DNA of 64,000 nucleotides, taken from contig NZ_SJON01000004.1 of NCBI RefSeq assembly GCF_004331385.1, positions 62,001-126,000 of the forward strand. The letters run 5' to 3'. This document shows positions 27,116 to 36,620 of this stretch, one piece after another (the first letter of the stretch is position 1; every line of letters starts with the position of its first letter). The position numbers were made by a program, and so were the translations under genes. Source of the stretch: Enterobacter quasihormaechei. Its GTDB lineage: Bacteria; Pseudomonadota; Gammaproteobacteria; Enterobacterales; Enterobacteriaceae. Under the pieces are notes generated by a model. The model was not told the DNA's origin. It saw only the letters and a list, made by a program, of their open reading frames with translations, and made no database searches.

Positions 27116-28430
27116 GCTCGTTCCTCTGTTGAACCCGCTGCGTCATCGGGATGCGCGTCAGCACCAGCGCGCCGACCACCAGCAGACCCGCCACGAACCA
27201 CAGCCCGGAGCTGAAGCTGCCGGTCGCGTCGCGCAGAATACCAATCAGTAGCGGGCTGACGGCAGAGCCGACGTTGCCGATGGCGTTGATCACCGCCAGC
27301 GCCACCGCGCGGGATTGCAGGCTAATAACCTGGTCCGGCGTGGTCCAGAATATCGCCATGGCGGTAAACGATCCGGTTGAGGCCATGATGATGCCAAGCA
27401 GCTGGATCAGGCTGTGATCGGTCGCGGAGGCCAGCATCCATCCCGCCGCTGCAAACAGGTACGGCAGGATAGTGTGCTTTTTTCGCTCTTTCAGCCTGTC
27501 GGAGCGGCGACTCCACCAGATCATCCCGAGAATGGTACAAAACTGCGGGATCGCCGCCAGCAGGCCAATCACGATATTGCTGCTGCCGGTATTGAAGCTT
27601 TGCAGGATCTGTGGCGTCCAGATGTTGATCGCACTCAGCGTATTGGTCAGACAGAAGTAGGCCAGCGTGTAGAGCAGCACGGCGGGCGTAAGCACCTCGC
27701 GAAGCGTCGATCGCGGCGTGACGGATTGGGCGATGGCGACCTCCTGCTCGCGGGCGATCATCGTTTTCAGCGCCTGCTTTTCGTCTTCATCCAGCCAGGT
27801 GGCCTGATCCGGCGTGTCGTTGAGGTAAAACCAGGTCACCACGCCGAGCACCACCGACGGCAATCCCTCCAGCAGAAACAGCCACTGCCAGCCCTTCAGG
27901 TTCCACAGCCCGTCCATCGCCAGAATGTACCCGGAGAGGATCGAACCAAGCATCATGGTCACCGGCATGGCGATCATAAACAGCGCGTTGGCGCGGGCGC
28001 GGTGATAGGCCGGAAACCACCAGGTGAGATAGACCAGAATCCCCGGCAGGAAACCGGCTTCCGCAATGCCCACCAGCATGCGCAGGACGTAAAGCGTTTC
28101 GGGGCTGGTGGCGAACATGGTGCAGGTGGAGGCGATGCCCCACACCACCATGATCCCGGCGATCCAGCGCCGTGCGCCGACCTTCGCCAGCATGATGTTG
28201 CTGGGGATCCCGCACAGCACGTAGGTGACGTAAAACAGCGTCGCGGCCAGGCCAAACATGGTCGACGTGAGGCCCAGATCTTTGCCCATCGTCAGCCCGG
28301 CAAAGCCGATGTTAATGCGATCGAGAAACGAGAAAACAAACAGGATAAAGAGAAACACGATCAAACGACGGAACAGCTTATTTATTGCGCGATGTTCTAC
28401 ATCTTTATTATGCAGGGTTGAGGTCGTCAT
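27087..28430 (-). CDS. hpaX: 4-hydroxyphenylacetate permease HpaX
   Basis: A 447-residue major facilitator superfamily protein with twelve hydrophobic helices and the MFS motif in 'MIAMPVTMMLGSILSGYILA'. It is of the anion:cation symporter subgroup. It imports 4-hydroxyphenylacetate and related aromatic acids. The start at 28430 (MTTSTLHNK) is preferred over a site four codons upstream because the E. coli protein begins similarly. It lies between hpaI and hpaA, the standard order. Confidence 0.93.
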   Translation of the reverse strand: MTTSTLHNKDVEHRAINKLFRRLIVFLFILFVFSFLDRINIGFAGLTMGKDLGLTSTMFGLAATLFYVTYVLCGIPSNIMLAKVGARRWIAGIMVVWGIASTCTMFATSPETLYVLRMLVGIAEAGFLPGILVYLTWWFPAYHRARANALFMIAMPVTMMLGSILSGYILAMDGLWNLKGWQWLFLLEGLPSVVLGVVTWFYLNDTPDQATWLDEDEKQALKTMIAREQEVAIAQSVTPRSTLREVLTPAVLLYTLAYFCLTNTLSAINIWTPQILQSFNTGSSNIVIGLLAAIPQFCTILGMIWWSRRSDRLKERKKHTILPYLFAAAGWMLASATDHSLIQLLGIIMASTGSFTAMAIFWTTPDQVISLQSRAVALAVINAIGNVGSAVSPLLIGILRDATGSFSSGLWFVAGLLVVGALVLTRIPMTQRVQQRNEHVPEPYRQH

Positions 28431-28451
28431 GTTGCGCTCCACATCGTACGT

Positions 28452-29246
28452 TTAGTAGACGGATTTATTGTTATCAACTGCTGTGGTGACGTCGGTAAAG
28501 CGGGCCGCCAGCGCTTCGGCGCTGCGGGCGAGCAGGGTGGTATCCACACCGACCGCCACAAACAGTGCGCCGAGGCCGAGATAGCGTTTCGCCAGCTGTT
28601 CATTCGCCATCAGGATGCCGGGCGCTTTACCCGCGCAGAGGATCTGGGCGATCGCCTGCTCAATGGCGGCCTGCACCTCCGGGTGCTGTGGGTTGCCGGC
28701 AAAGCCCATGTCGGCGCTCAGATCCGCCGGGCCGATAAACACGCCGTCGACGCCTTCCACGTCCAGGATCTGCGGCAGGTTTTTCAGCGCCTCGCGGGTT
28801 TCGATTTGCACCAGCACGCACATGGCGTCGTTAGCCTGATGCAGATAGTCCGGGATGCGGTTCCAGCGCGACGCGCGTGCCAGGGCGCTGCCGACGCCGC
28901 GAATGCCCGCAGGTGGGTAGCGGGTGGCGCTTACCGCCAGCCGCGCCTCGTCAGCGTTTTGCACCATCGGCACCAGCAGGGTTTGCGCCCCCACGTCCAG
29001 CAGCTGCTTGATCTGCACCGGATCGTTCCACGACGGGCGCACCACCGGCTGGCTGGGATAGGGAGCGATAGCCTGTAATTGAGTTAACACGGTCTGCACG
29101 CTGTTCGGCGCGTGCTCGCCGTCGATCAGCAGCCAGTCAAAACCGGCCCCGGCCAGCAGCTCGGCGCTGTAGCTGCTGGTCAGCCCCAGCCATAAACCGA
29201 TTTGCGGACGGCCCGCCTTTAGCGCCGCTTTGAATGCGTTTTGCAT
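28452..29246 (-). CDS. hpaI: 4-hydroxy-2-oxoheptane-1,7-dioate aldolase HpaI
   Basis: A 264-residue class II (metal-dependent) aldolase that splits 2-oxo-4-hydroxyheptanedioate into pyruvate and succinate semialdehyde. The catalytic His45 (DGEHAP) and Arg70 (QPVVRPSW) are present, as are the metal ligands in '[16 protein letters not shown]' and '[12 protein letters not shown]'. The start at 29246 ([22 protein letters not shown]) matches E. coli HpaI and has AAGGAGG upstream; the much longer reading frame upstream is chance. The C-terminal tail after 'ALAARF' differs from E. coli. Confidence 0.96.
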   Translation of the reverse strand: MQNAFKAALKAGRPQIGLWLGLTSSYSAELLAGAGFDWLLIDGEHAPNSVQTVLTQLQAIAPYPSQPVVRPSWNDPVQIKQLLDVGAQTLLVPMVQNADEARLAVSATRYPPAGIRGVGSALARASRWNRIPDYLHQANDAMCVLVQIETREALKNLPQILDVEGVDGVFIGPADLSADMGFAGNPQHPEVQAAIEQAIAQILCAGKAPGILMANEQLAKRYLGLGALFVAVGVDTTLLARSAEALAARFTDVTTAVDNNKSVY

Positions 29247-29256
29247 GATCGCCTCC

Positions 29257-30060
29257 TTACACAAAGCGACAGCTGATGGAGCCCATGTTGCCGTAGTCAA
29301 CATGGAAGGTGTCGCCTCTGCTGGCGGCAACCGGACGGGTAAACGAGCCGCCGAGGATGATTTGTCCGGGCTCAAGCTGCACGTCGTACGGCGCGAGCTT
29401 GTTCGCCAGCCACGCCACGCCGTTCGCCGGGTGGTTAAGCACGCCAGCGGCGACGCCGGTCTCTTCAATTACGCCGTTGCGGTAGAGCAGGGCGGAGATC
29501 CAGCGCAGATCCAGCGCGTCGGGCTTAATCGGACGGCCGCCGAGGATCACCCCCGCGTTGGCGGCGTTATCGGAGATGGTGTCGAACACCTTGCGCGGGC
29601 GCTGGGTCTCCGGGTCAACGTTGTGGCAGCGGGCGTCGATCAGCTCCAGCGCGGGGATCACGTAGTCCGTGGCGTTGTAAACGTCGAAGATCGTGCAGTT
29701 CGGGCCGCGCAGCGGTTTTGCCAGCACGAAGGCCAGCTCCACTTCAATGCGCGGGACGATAAAGCGGTCAACGGGGATGTCGCTGCCGTCGTGGAAGAAC
29801 ATGTCGTCCAGCAGCGCGCCGTAGTCCGGCTCGCTGATCTGCGAGCTGGCCTGCATCGCCTTCGAGGTGAGGCCAATCTTGTGGCCTTTCAGCACGCGGC
29901 CTTCGGCAATTTTCAGGCTCACCCATTCGCGCTGGACTGCGTAGGCGTCTTCAATCGTGATCTCCGGGTACTCCAGCGAGATCGCGCGGATCTGCTCCCG
30001 GGACTGTTCCGCCTGATGCAGGCGGTGGGCGATCAGGGTATGGGTGTGTTTGTCGAGCAT
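29257..30060 (-). CDS. hpaH: 2-oxo-hept-4-ene-1,7-dioate hydratase HpaH
   Basis: A 267-residue hydratase of the fumarylacetoacetate hydrolase-like MhpD/HpaH family. It adds water to 2-oxohept-4-ene-1,7-dioate, producing the HpaI substrate. Motifs include '[13 protein letters not shown]', '[14 protein letters not shown]', '[14 protein letters not shown]' and '[10 protein letters not shown]'. The start at 30060 (MLDKHTHT) matches E. coli. hpaI follows after ten bases. Unlike the tight joints elsewhere in the operon, hpaF and hpaH are separated by a REP pair. Confidence 0.96.
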   Translation of the reverse strand: MLDKHTHTLIAHRLHQAEQSREQIRAISLEYPEITIEDAYAVQREWVSLKIAEGRVLKGHKIGLTSKAMQASSQISEPDYGALLDDMFFHDGSDIPVDRFIVPRIEVELAFVLAKPLRGPNCTIFDVYNATDYVIPALELIDARCHNVDPETQRPRKVFDTISDNAANAGVILGGRPIKPDALDLRWISALLYRNGVIEETGVAAGVLNHPANGVAWLANKLAPYDVQLEPGQIILGGSFTRPVAASRGDTFHVDYGNMGSISCRFV

Positions 30061-30082
30061 GGCGTATCCTTTGTGCGGCTGT

Positions 30083-30156
30083 TGCCGGGTGGCGCGTAGC
30101 GATCCCGGCCTACGTTCGAGCCGTTGTAGGCCCGGTAAGCGAAGCGCCACCGGGCG
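30083..30156. repeat. REP pair inside the hpa operon
   Basis: Two REP elements in opposite orientation (30083-30113, 30126-30156) fill the 106-base gap between hpaF and hpaH. Confidence 0.85.
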
Positions 30157-30166
30157 AAAAAGATGT

Positions 30167-30547
30167 CTACTTAAACAACGCGTGTACGTTGTTTTGTTTG
30201 TAATTGAGCGTCGGGTGCAGCTCGTCGAGCTCGAAAGACAGCGCCAGATAGCGCTCCGACATCAGCTCCGCGAAGTGGGTTTTGATCAGCGCAAACAGCA
30301 TCTCCCCCACGGCTTCCCGGCTCTCCAGGCTTCGCCCGGCGCCGATCTTCAGCGTCATATGCACAAAGGCGTAATCATGCTTACCGTCCGCCATCTGCCA
30401 GGTGTCCAGCCAGTGGGCGCGGCTGCGGATGCCGCCGAGCGGGAAGATCCCCGTGGCGGCCAGCGCCTCGTTCACTTTGGCGAACAGCCCCGGCAGGTCG
30501 GCCTGCGCGCGGAGGTTGTCGGTACATTCAGCAATAAAGTGCGGCAT
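30167..30547 (-). CDS. hpaF: 5-carboxymethyl-2-hydroxymuconate delta-isomerase HpaF
   Basis: A 126-residue isomerase of the tautomerase fold. The catalytic Pro is residue 2 and is exposed after Met removal ([13 protein letters not shown]). '[32 protein letters not shown]' forms the helix behind it. It converts the HpaE product to its keto isomer in homoprotocatechuate meta-cleavage. The length matches E. coli HpaF (126). Confidence 0.95.
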   Translation of the reverse strand: MPHFIAECTDNLRAQADLPGLFAKVNEALAATGIFPLGGIRSRAHWLDTWQMADGKHDYAFVHMTLKIGAGRSLESREAVGEMLFALIKTHFAELMSERYLALSFELDELHPTLNYKQNNVHALFK

Positions 30548-30556
30548 AACGACTCC

Positions 30557-31408
30557 TTACGCGGGCAGCGGGAAAACGGCGTTAACCTGGCCGGTGCCGG
30601 AGCTGGCGAACAGCTCGGTGAGAAACTCCACCTTGCCGTTGTAGTTGTCCCAGCCGAGCATCCCCAGCAGCATCACCGTGTCGTGCATGTTGCCCTCGCC
30701 GTAGCAATAGTCGGCATACTCCGGCAGCATGCTGCAAAACTCTTTAAACTGGCCTTCACGCCACAGCTTGACCACGCGCTCGTCCATCTGGCGGTCGAAC
30801 TCGCGGGTGTAGCTGTTCATTCCTTCCTCGGCGCGCTGGTCGTCGATAAACCTGTGCGACAGCGAGCCGCTGGCGAGCACCGCCACGGTGCCGTCGTACT
30901 TTTCGATGGCACTGACGATGGCCTCGCCCAGCCTGCGGCTGTCGGCGAAATCGTGAACCGTGCAGAACGCGGAGATGGAGATCACTTTGAAGTGCTTATC
31001 CGCGTTCATGTAGCGCATCGGTACCAGGGTGCCGTACTCCAGCTTGAGGCTCGGGATGTTGTGCGCCTTGGCGCGCACGCCGAGCTTCACCGCTTCGTCG
31101 GCGATCAGCTGCCCGAGCGCCGGATTGCCGTCGTAGTCATACGTCATGTCGCGGATAAAGTGCGGCAGCTCGTTGCTGGTGTAGACGCCTGAAAAATGAT
31201 CCGCACAGTTGATGTGGTACGCGCTGTTTACCAGCCAGTGGGTGTCAAACACGATGATGGTGTCCACGCCCAGCTCGCGGCAGCGCTTGCTGATCTCTTT
31301 ATGCCCGTCGATGGCCGACTGGCGGCAGCCGTGGTTTTTCCCCGGCAGCTCGGAAAGGTACATCGACGGCACGTGGGTGATTTTTGCCGCTAACGCTAGC
31401 TTGCCCAT
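30557..31408 (-). CDS. hpaD: 3,4-dihydroxyphenylacetate 2,3-dioxygenase HpaD
   Basis: A 283-residue extradiol ring-cleaving dioxygenase of the LigB class. The non-heme iron histidine environments are visible in 'ITHVPSMYL', 'IIVFDTHWLV' and 'SGSLSHRF'. It opens homoprotocatechuate between C2 and C3. The start at 31408 (MGKLALAAK) matches E. coli and lies two bases after the hpaE stop. Confidence 0.96.
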   Translation of the reverse strand: MGKLALAAKITHVPSMYLSELPGKNHGCRQSAIDGHKEISKRCRELGVDTIIVFDTHWLVNSAYHINCADHFSGVYTSNELPHFIRDMTYDYDGNPALGQLIADEAVKLGVRAKAHNIPSLKLEYGTLVPMRYMNADKHFKVISISAFCTVHDFADSRRLGEAIVSAIEKYDGTVAVLASGSLSHRFIDDQRAEEGMNSYTREFDRQMDERVVKLWREGQFKEFCSMLPEYADYCYGEGNMHDTVMLLGMLGWDNYNGKVEFLTELFASSGTGQVNAVFPLPA

Positions 31409-31410
31409 TG

Positions 31411-32877
31411 TCAGATCCCCCATTTTGGAATCGGATGGTCGCCCATGGAGATGCAGACGTTCTTCATCTCCGCGAACACCTCAAAGCTGTACTCGCCGCC
31501 TTCGCGCCCGGTGCCGGAGGCCTTCACGCCGCCAAACGGCTGGCGCAGGTCGCGCACGTTCTGGGTGTTCACGAACACCATGCCCGCTTCAATGTTGCGC
31601 GCCAGACGGAGCACCTTGCTGACGTCCTGGGTCCAGATGTACGACGCCAGGCCGTACTCCACGTCGTTCGCCAGGCGCAGGCCTTCCGCTTCATCCTTAA
31701 ACGGCAGCAGGCAGGCCACCGGCCCGAAGATCTCCTCCTGCGCCACGCGCATGCGGTTGTCGACGTCCGCCAGCACCGTCGGGCGCAGGAAGTTGCCGCC
31801 TTTCAGGTGCGCGGGCAGGTCGGTCGGTTTGTCCGGGCCGCCCGCCAGCAGGGTTGCGCCTTCTTCAATGCCGAGGCGGATATAGCCGGATACTTTTTCC
31901 CAGTGCTGTTGGCTGATGAGCGCACCAATCTGGGTGTTCGGATCGGTCGGGTCGCCCACGCGCAGGCGGTTGGCGCGCTCGGCAAAGCGTTTGACGAATT
32001 CCGGGTAGATGCTCTGCTGGATGAAAATGCGCGAGCCGGCGGTGCAGCGTTCACCGTTAATGGAGAAGATGGTGAACAGCGCGGCGTCCAGGGCGCGCTC
32101 GATATCCGCATCTTCAAATATCAGCACCGGGGATTTGCCGCCCAGCTCCATGGAGTATTTCTTCAGCCCGGCGTTTTTCATGATGTTGCGCCCGGTGGCG
32201 GTGCCGCCGGTGAAGGAGACGGCGCGCACGTCGTGATGACGCACCAGCGCGTCGCCCGCCGTGGCGCCGTAGCCCTGCACCACGTTCAGCACGCCCGCCG
32301 GAATGCCCGCCTCCAGCGCCAGCTCGCCCAGACGGTCGGCGGTCAGCGGCGAAAGTTCGGACATCTTCAGCACCGCGGTGTTGCCCAGCGCGAGACAGGG
32401 CGCGACCTTCCAGGTGGCGGTCATAAACGGCACGTTCCACGGCGACACCAGCGCGCAGACGCCCACCGGCTGCACCAGCGTGTAGTTGAGCATCTTGTCG
32501 TCGACCGGGTAGGTTTTGCCGTTCATCTTCTGGCACACCTCAGCGAAAAACTCGAAGTTGTGCGAGGCGCGCGGAATGAGCACGTTTTTGGTCTGATGGA
32601 TCGGCAGGCCGGTGTCGGCGGTTTCCATTGCGGCAATGTCCGGCACGTTCTGGTCAATCAGTTCGCCCAGGCGACGCATCAGGCGCGCGCGCTCCTTCAT
32701 CGGCAGGTTGGCCCATTTCGGGAACGCCTCTTTAGCGGCGGCAACGGCCTGATGAATTTCCGCTTCACCGCCGGAGGCGACTTCCGCTAATACCTCGCCG
32801 GAGGCCGGGTTAGTGGTGTGGAAGTACTCACTTCCGGCGACGTTTTTACCATTGATCCAGTGGTTAATCTTTTTCAT
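31411..32877 (-). CDS. hpaE: 5-carboxymethyl-2-hydroxymuconate-semialdehyde dehydrogenase HpaE
   Basis: A 488-residue NAD-dependent aldehyde dehydrogenase. The catalytic Cys278 is in 'NGERCTAGSR', the glutamate base in 'SMELGGKSPVLIF', with 'SPWNVPFMTATWK' and 'GGTATGR' contacting cofactor. It oxidises the ring-cleavage semialdehyde to the dicarboxylate. Its ATG overlaps the hpaG stop by four bases (32874-32877), and its own stop nearly abuts hpaD. Confidence 0.96.
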   Translation of the reverse strand: MKKINHWINGKNVAGSEYFHTTNPASGEVLAEVASGGEAEIHQAVAAAKEAFPKWANLPMKERARLMRRLGELIDQNVPDIAAMETADTGLPIHQTKNVLIPRASHNFEFFAEVCQKMNGKTYPVDDKMLNYTLVQPVGVCALVSPWNVPFMTATWKVAPCLALGNTAVLKMSELSPLTADRLGELALEAGIPAGVLNVVQGYGATAGDALVRHHDVRAVSFTGGTATGRNIMKNAGLKKYSMELGGKSPVLIFEDADIERALDAALFTIFSINGERCTAGSRIFIQQSIYPEFVKRFAERANRLRVGDPTDPNTQIGALISQQHWEKVSGYIRLGIEEGATLLAGGPDKPTDLPAHLKGGNFLRPTVLADVDNRMRVAQEEIFGPVACLLPFKDEAEGLRLANDVEYGLASYIWTQDVSKVLRLARNIEAGMVFVNTQNVRDLRQPFGGVKASGTGREGGEYSFEVFAEMKNVCISMGDHPIPKWGI

Positions 32878-34151
32878 TTTGCTGTCTCCTCACTGACAAT
32901 TCGGTTTACCAGGCGGCCCACGCCTTCCACCTCCACCACCACTTCATCGCCCGGCACCACGTCGGACAGCCCCTTCGGCGTGCCGGTGGCAATCATGTCG
33001 CCGGGTTGCAGGGTCATAAAATCGCTCAGATACGCAATCAGGTAGGGGATGCTGAAAATGAGATCGGCGGTGATGCCTTCCTGACGCAGTTCGCCGTTGA
33101 CGAAGGTGCGAAGACGAAGGTTGTGCGGATCGGGAATCGCTGATTTCGGCACGACGTGCGGGCTGATGGGGGTCAGCCCGTCGCGGCTTTTTACCCGCAG
33201 GTTCGGGCGGTAGTAATTTTCCAGGTAGTCGCGGATGGCGTAGTCGTTGCAGACCGTATAGCCCGCGACATACTCCATCGCCTCGGCTTCGCTCACCTTA
33301 CGCGCGGTTTTACCGATAACCACCACCAACTCCGCCTCGTAGTGCATGTATTCGATATTGTTCGGACGCACCGAGGTCTGGTTGTCGCCGTTAAAGGTAT
33401 TTGGCGCTTTGATAAACACCAGCGGTTCGGTGGGCGGCTTGAAGTCCAGCTCGCTGGCGTGATCGGCGTAGTTAAGGCCGAGGGCAAACAGCGTGGCGTG
33501 CGGCGGCGCGGTACGGGTAAGGGCGACGTCGCGCTCATCCACCACCGGGTTTTCCAGCGGAGGAAATCCTTCTGCCAGAATGCGTACCCGATCGCCCGGA
33601 CGGATCTCGACGCGGCTTTGCGGCGTGCCGAGCAATATGGCATCGCCGGGATTCAGGGTGGCAAATTCGCTCAGGGCGCTCAGCAGTTCGGCGGCGTTGC
33701 GATGCAGATCGGCGGTATTCCAGTGGTCCGCTTCGCGGCCGTTGATCTCGGTAATGATGGTCAGGTTGTCCACGCTATCAACGGCGACAGGCTCGCCGAG
33801 CGGGCAAAATCCATCCCGACATTTGGCCTTAATGGCCGGGCGATAAAAGCTCTCCTCCGGCAGGCTGATTTCGTTGGCCAGCGCATACCCGGCGATGTAC
33901 GCCGCCGCCTCTTCAGCGCGTACTTTGCTGGCGGTTTTTCCCACCACCAGCGCCACCGTCGCACCGCTTAACACCGTTTCCCCCTGCGGAAAAGGAATCG
34001 GTTCGCCTGCGCGGATAACGGTGTTGTGTGGCTTGATAAACCATACCGCCGTTTTTGGCGGCGCGTTATAGGGGGCTTTTTCAAACGCCTCTGCCCAGGC
34101 AGCACGCTGGCTCTGGTGGTTTAGCGCCACGGCAAAAACAGTACCTTTCAT
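32874..34151 (-). CDS. hpaG: Bifunctional decarboxylase/isomerase HpaG
   Basis: A 425-residue protein made of two fumarylacetoacetate hydrolase domains (about 1-205 and 206-425), the result of an old duplication. One half carries isomerase and the other decarboxylase activity in homoprotocatechuate breakdown. The C-terminal half shows 'LGLNYADHASEL', 'FIKAPNTF', 'MHYEAELVVVIGK' and 'TGTPKGLSDVVPGDEV'. The start at 34151 (MKGTVFAVALNH) has GAGGAG seven bases upstream and matches E. coli; an ATG two codons earlier would sit one base from that site. First gene of the hpaGEDFHI operon. Confidence 0.95.
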   Translation of the reverse strand: MKGTVFAVALNHQSQRAAWAEAFEKAPYNAPPKTAVWFIKPHNTVIRAGEPIPFPQGETVLSGATVALVVGKTASKVRAEEAAAYIAGYALANEISLPEESFYRPAIKAKCRDGFCPLGEPVAVDSVDNLTIITEINGREADHWNTADLHRNAAELLSALSEFATLNPGDAILLGTPQSRVEIRPGDRVRILAEGFPPLENPVVDERDVALTRTAPPHATLFALGLNYADHASELDFKPPTEPLVFIKAPNTFNGDNQTSVRPNNIEYMHYEAELVVVIGKTARKVSEAEAMEYVAGYTVCNDYAIRDYLENYYRPNLRVKSRDGLTPISPHVVPKSAIPDPHNLRLRTFVNGELRQEGITADLIFSIPYLIAYLSDFMTLQPGDMIATGTPKGLSDVVPGDEVVVEVEGVGRLVNRIVSEETAK

Positions 34152-34188
34152 TCCCATACTCCTCAGACCGGATATCCGGTTTGGATTT

Positions 34189-34206
34189 CATTAATATGTT
34201 AATGAT
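34189..34206. promoter_or_regulatory. Candidate HpaR operator near hpaG
   Basis: 34189-34204 is CATTAA-TATG-TTAATG, an inverted repeat with a 4-base spacer, 38 bases before the hpaG start. TGTTAATGAT at 34197-34206 recurs at 34396-34405 before hpaR. A repeated, partly palindromic motif at both ends of this divergent gap suggests the HpaR site. Confidence 0.5.
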
Positions 34207-34254
34207 CTGGTTTTATGCTTTTGCTGAACGTTTCGCAATCAGAAGTGAATAATT

Positions 34255-34270
34255 TGTGATATGAGTAACA
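34255..34270. promoter_or_regulatory. CRP-like site in the hpaG-hpaR gap
   Basis: TGTGA-TATGAG-TAACA (34255-34270) matches the CRP consensus at nine of ten positions. Catabolite control of hpa genes is known in E. coli. Confidence 0.45.
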
Positions 34271-34395
34271 ATAAATTTACATAAACAGGTAAATGTACTA
34301 TTGAATCAATGCATTAAAAAAAGCGCGTTGTTTCTGTTAGACTTTTTAGGTAAAAAAGTGCTGTTGATAAAAGCATCTGTTTTGAATTGTTTACT

Positions 34396-34405
34396 TGTTA
34401 ATGAT
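34396..34405 (+). promoter_or_regulatory. Second copy of the candidate HpaR motif
   Basis: TGTTAATGAT, identical to 34197-34206, 14 bases before the hpaR ATG, where it could mediate autorepression. Confidence 0.4.
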
Positions 34406-34419
34406 GTAAGGGGAAGGCT

Positions 34420-34860
34420 ATGCATGATTCATTAACCATCGCGCTGTTGCAGGCGCGTGAAGCGGCGATGGGCTACTTCCGCCCGATAGTGAAGCAGCAT
34501 AATCTGACCGAGCAGCAGTGGCGTATCGTCCGCGTGCTGGCCGAGCATCCCTCCATGGATTTTCACGATCTGGCGTTTCGCACCTGCATTTTGCGCCCGA
34601 GCCTGACCGGCATTCTGACGCGCATGGAGCGCGACGGTCTGGTGCTGCGCTTAAAGCCGGTGAACGACCAGCGCAAGCTGTACGTGTCGCTGACGAAAGA
34701 AGGTAACGCGCTGTACCAGCGTGCTCAGGCGCAGGTGGAAGAGGCGTACCAGCAGATAGAGGCGGAATATACGCCGGAGAAGATGAAGCAGCTCACTGCG
34801 CTGCTGGAAGAGTTTATTGAACTCGGAAACCGACATATCGCCGCGCGGGACGAAGCGTAA
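34420..34860 (+). CDS. hpaR: MarR-family repressor HpaR
   Basis: A 146-residue MarR-type winged-helix protein. Recognition region '[54 protein letters not shown]'. It is closely similar to E. coli HpaR, which represses the meta-cleavage operon hpaGEDFHI and is released by 4-hydroxyphenylacetate and its dihydroxy product. It is divergent from hpaG across 268 bases that carry the sites listed separately. AAGGGGAAGG precedes the ATG. Confidence 0.95.
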   Translation: MHDSLTIALLQAREAAMGYFRPIVKQHNLTEQQWRIVRVLAEHPSMDFHDLAFRTCILRPSLTGILTRMERDGLVLRLKPVNDQRKLYVSLTKEGNALYQRAQAQVEEAYQQIEAEYTPEKMKQLTALLEEFIELGNRHIAARDEA

Positions 34861-34887
34861 AAACCCTAAATTCCAGGATGATTTTCG

Positions 34888-34914
34888 TAAAGTTTTCTCA
34901 TGCCAGGCCGAATA
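34888..34914 (+). promoter_or_regulatory. Sigma-28 (FliA) promoter of tsr
   Basis: TAAAGTTT (34888-34895), then exactly 11 bases, then GCCGAATA (34907-34914). The first box is a perfect match and the second a near-perfect match to the flagellar class III consensus TAAAGTTT-N11-GCCGATAA, 29 bases before the tsr start. Confidence 0.92.
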
Positions 34915-34943
34915 TTCTGTATCTGTCTGAGGAAAGAGAAAAC

Positions 34944-36608
34944 ATGTTAAACCGAATCAAGATTGTCACCAGCTTACTGCTGGTTTTAGCGATATTTGGC
35001 CTTTTACAACTCACGTCCGGTGGTCTTTTCTTCAATGCCCTGAAGCATGACAAAGAGAATTTCACCGTCCTGCAAACCATTCGCCAGCAACAATCCACCC
35101 TGAACGGTAGCTGGGTGGCGCTGCTGCAAACCCGTAATACCCTGAACCGCGCGGGTATCCGCTACATGATGGATCAGAACAATATCGGCAGCGGCTCTAC
35201 CGTCGCCGAGCTGATGCAAATTGCGTCTGCGTCCCTGAAGCAGGCGGAAAAAAACTGGGCGGATTACGAAGCGCTGCCGCGCGACCCGCGTCAGAGCGAC
35301 GCTGCGGCGCTGGAGATTAAACGTAATTACGATATCTACCACGGCGCGCTGGCCGAGCTGATCCAGCTGTTGGGGGCAGGCAAGATCAATGCGTTCTTCG
35401 ACCAGCCGACCCAGAGCTATCAGGACGGCTTTGAGAAGCAGTACGTCGCCTACCTGCAACAGAACGACGCGCTGTACCAGACCGCGGTTGAAGACAGCAA
35501 CAGCTCTTACCGCCAGGCTATCTGGGTGCTGATTAGCGTGCTGGTTGCCGTGCTGGTGGTGATTGTCGCCGTCTGGCTGGGCATTAAGCAGGCGCTGATA
35601 TCGCCGCTGAACCGTCTGATCGACAGCATTCGTCATATCGCCAGCGGCGACCTGGTGAAGCGCATCGACGTGGAAGGCTCCAACGAGATGGGCGAGCTGG
35701 CCGACTCCCTGCGCCATATGCAGGGTGAACTGGTGCGTACCGTGGGTGACGTGCGTAACGGCGCAAACGCCATTTACAGCGGCGCGAGCGAGATCTCAAT
35801 GGGCAATAACGATCTCTCATCCCGTACCGAGCAGCAGGCTGCCTCTCTGGAAGAGACGGCGGCCAGCATGGAACAGCTGACTGCCACCGTGAAGCAGAAC
35901 GCCGAGAACGCCCGTCAGGCGAGCAACCTGGCGTTGAGCGCCTCTGAGACGGCGCAAAAAGGCGGTAAAGTGGTGGATAACGTGGTGCAGACTATGCGCG
36001 ACATCGCCGGCAGTTCGCAGAAAATTGCCGACATTATCAGCGTAATCGACGGCATTGCCTTCCAGACCAACATTCTGGCGCTGAACGCGGCGGTAGAAGC
36101 GGCGCGTGCGGGCGAGCAGGGCCGTGGTTTTGCGGTAGTTGCGGGTGAAGTGCGAAACCTGGCGCAGCGTAGCGCCCAGGCGGCGCGCGAGATCAAGAGC
36201 CTGATTGAGGACTCCGTTGGCCGGGTGGAAGTGGGTTCAACGCTGGTGGAAAGCGCCGGTGAAACCATGGGTGAAATCGTGAATGCGGTTACCCGCGTGA
36301 CGGACATCATGGGCGAGATTGCCTCTGCGTCTGACGAGCAGAGCCGCGGTATCGACCAGGTCGGCCTGGCGGTGGCGGAGATGGACCGCGTGACCCAGCA
36401 GAACGCCTCGCTGGTGGAAGAGTCTGCGGCTGCGGCGGCGGCACTGGAAGAGCAGGCGAGCCGTCTGACGCAGGCCGTTGCGGTGTTCCGTATCCAGCAG
36501 GAGCAGATGAAGGCGCGCGAGTTCGCCTCCGCGAAAAGCGTTGCCGCACCGGTGATAGCGCGTAAACCGGCGACCGCAGATGCGGGCGATAACTGGGAAA
36601 CGTTCTGA
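34944..36608 (+). CDS. tsr: Serine chemoreceptor Tsr
   Basis: A 554-residue methyl-accepting chemotaxis protein. TM1 is at about 7-29. The periplasmic four-helix sensor carries the serine-binding residues Asn68, Arg69 and Arg73 ([11 protein letters not shown]) and an 'FFDQPTQ' segment. TM2 is at about 190-212, HAMP at about 214-266, followed by the signalling hairpin with the invariant tip '[33 protein letters not shown]'. It ends in NWETF, the CheR/CheB tether. The start at 34944 ([10 protein letters not shown]) has GAGGAAAG upstream and keeps the E. coli residue numbering. Adaptation glutamates/glutamines are visible in the [12 protein letters not shown] region. Confidence 0.97.
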   Translation: MLNRIKIVTSLLLVLAIFGLLQLTSGGLFFNALKHDKENFTVLQTIRQQQSTLNGSWVALLQTRNTLNRAGIRYMMDQNNIGSGSTVAELMQIASASLKQAEKNWADYEALPRDPRQSDAAALEIKRNYDIYHGALAELIQLLGAGKINAFFDQPTQSYQDGFEKQYVAYLQQNDALYQTAVEDSNSSYRQAIWVLISVLVAVLVVIVAVWLGIKQALISPLNRLIDSIRHIASGDLVKRIDVEGSNEMGELADSLRHMQGELVRTVGDVRNGANAIYSGASEISMGNNDLSSRTEQQAASLEETAASMEQLTATVKQNAENARQASNLALSASETAQKGGKVVDNVVQTMRDIAGSSQKIADIISVIDGIAFQTNILALNAAVEAARAGEQGRGFAVVAGEVRNLAQRSAQAAREIKSLIEDSVGRVEVGSTLVESAGETMGEIVNAVTRVTDIMGEIASASDEQSRGIDQVGLAVAEMDRVTQQNASLVEESAAAAAALEEQASRLTQAVAVFRIQQEQMKAREFASAKSVAAPVIARKPATADAGDNWETF

Positions 36609-36620
36609 TCGCGTGCGTTT

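Noticed and set aside
31384..32790. 468-codon open frame opposite hpaE
   Set aside because: Same artefact; hpaE is unmistakable on the minus strand.
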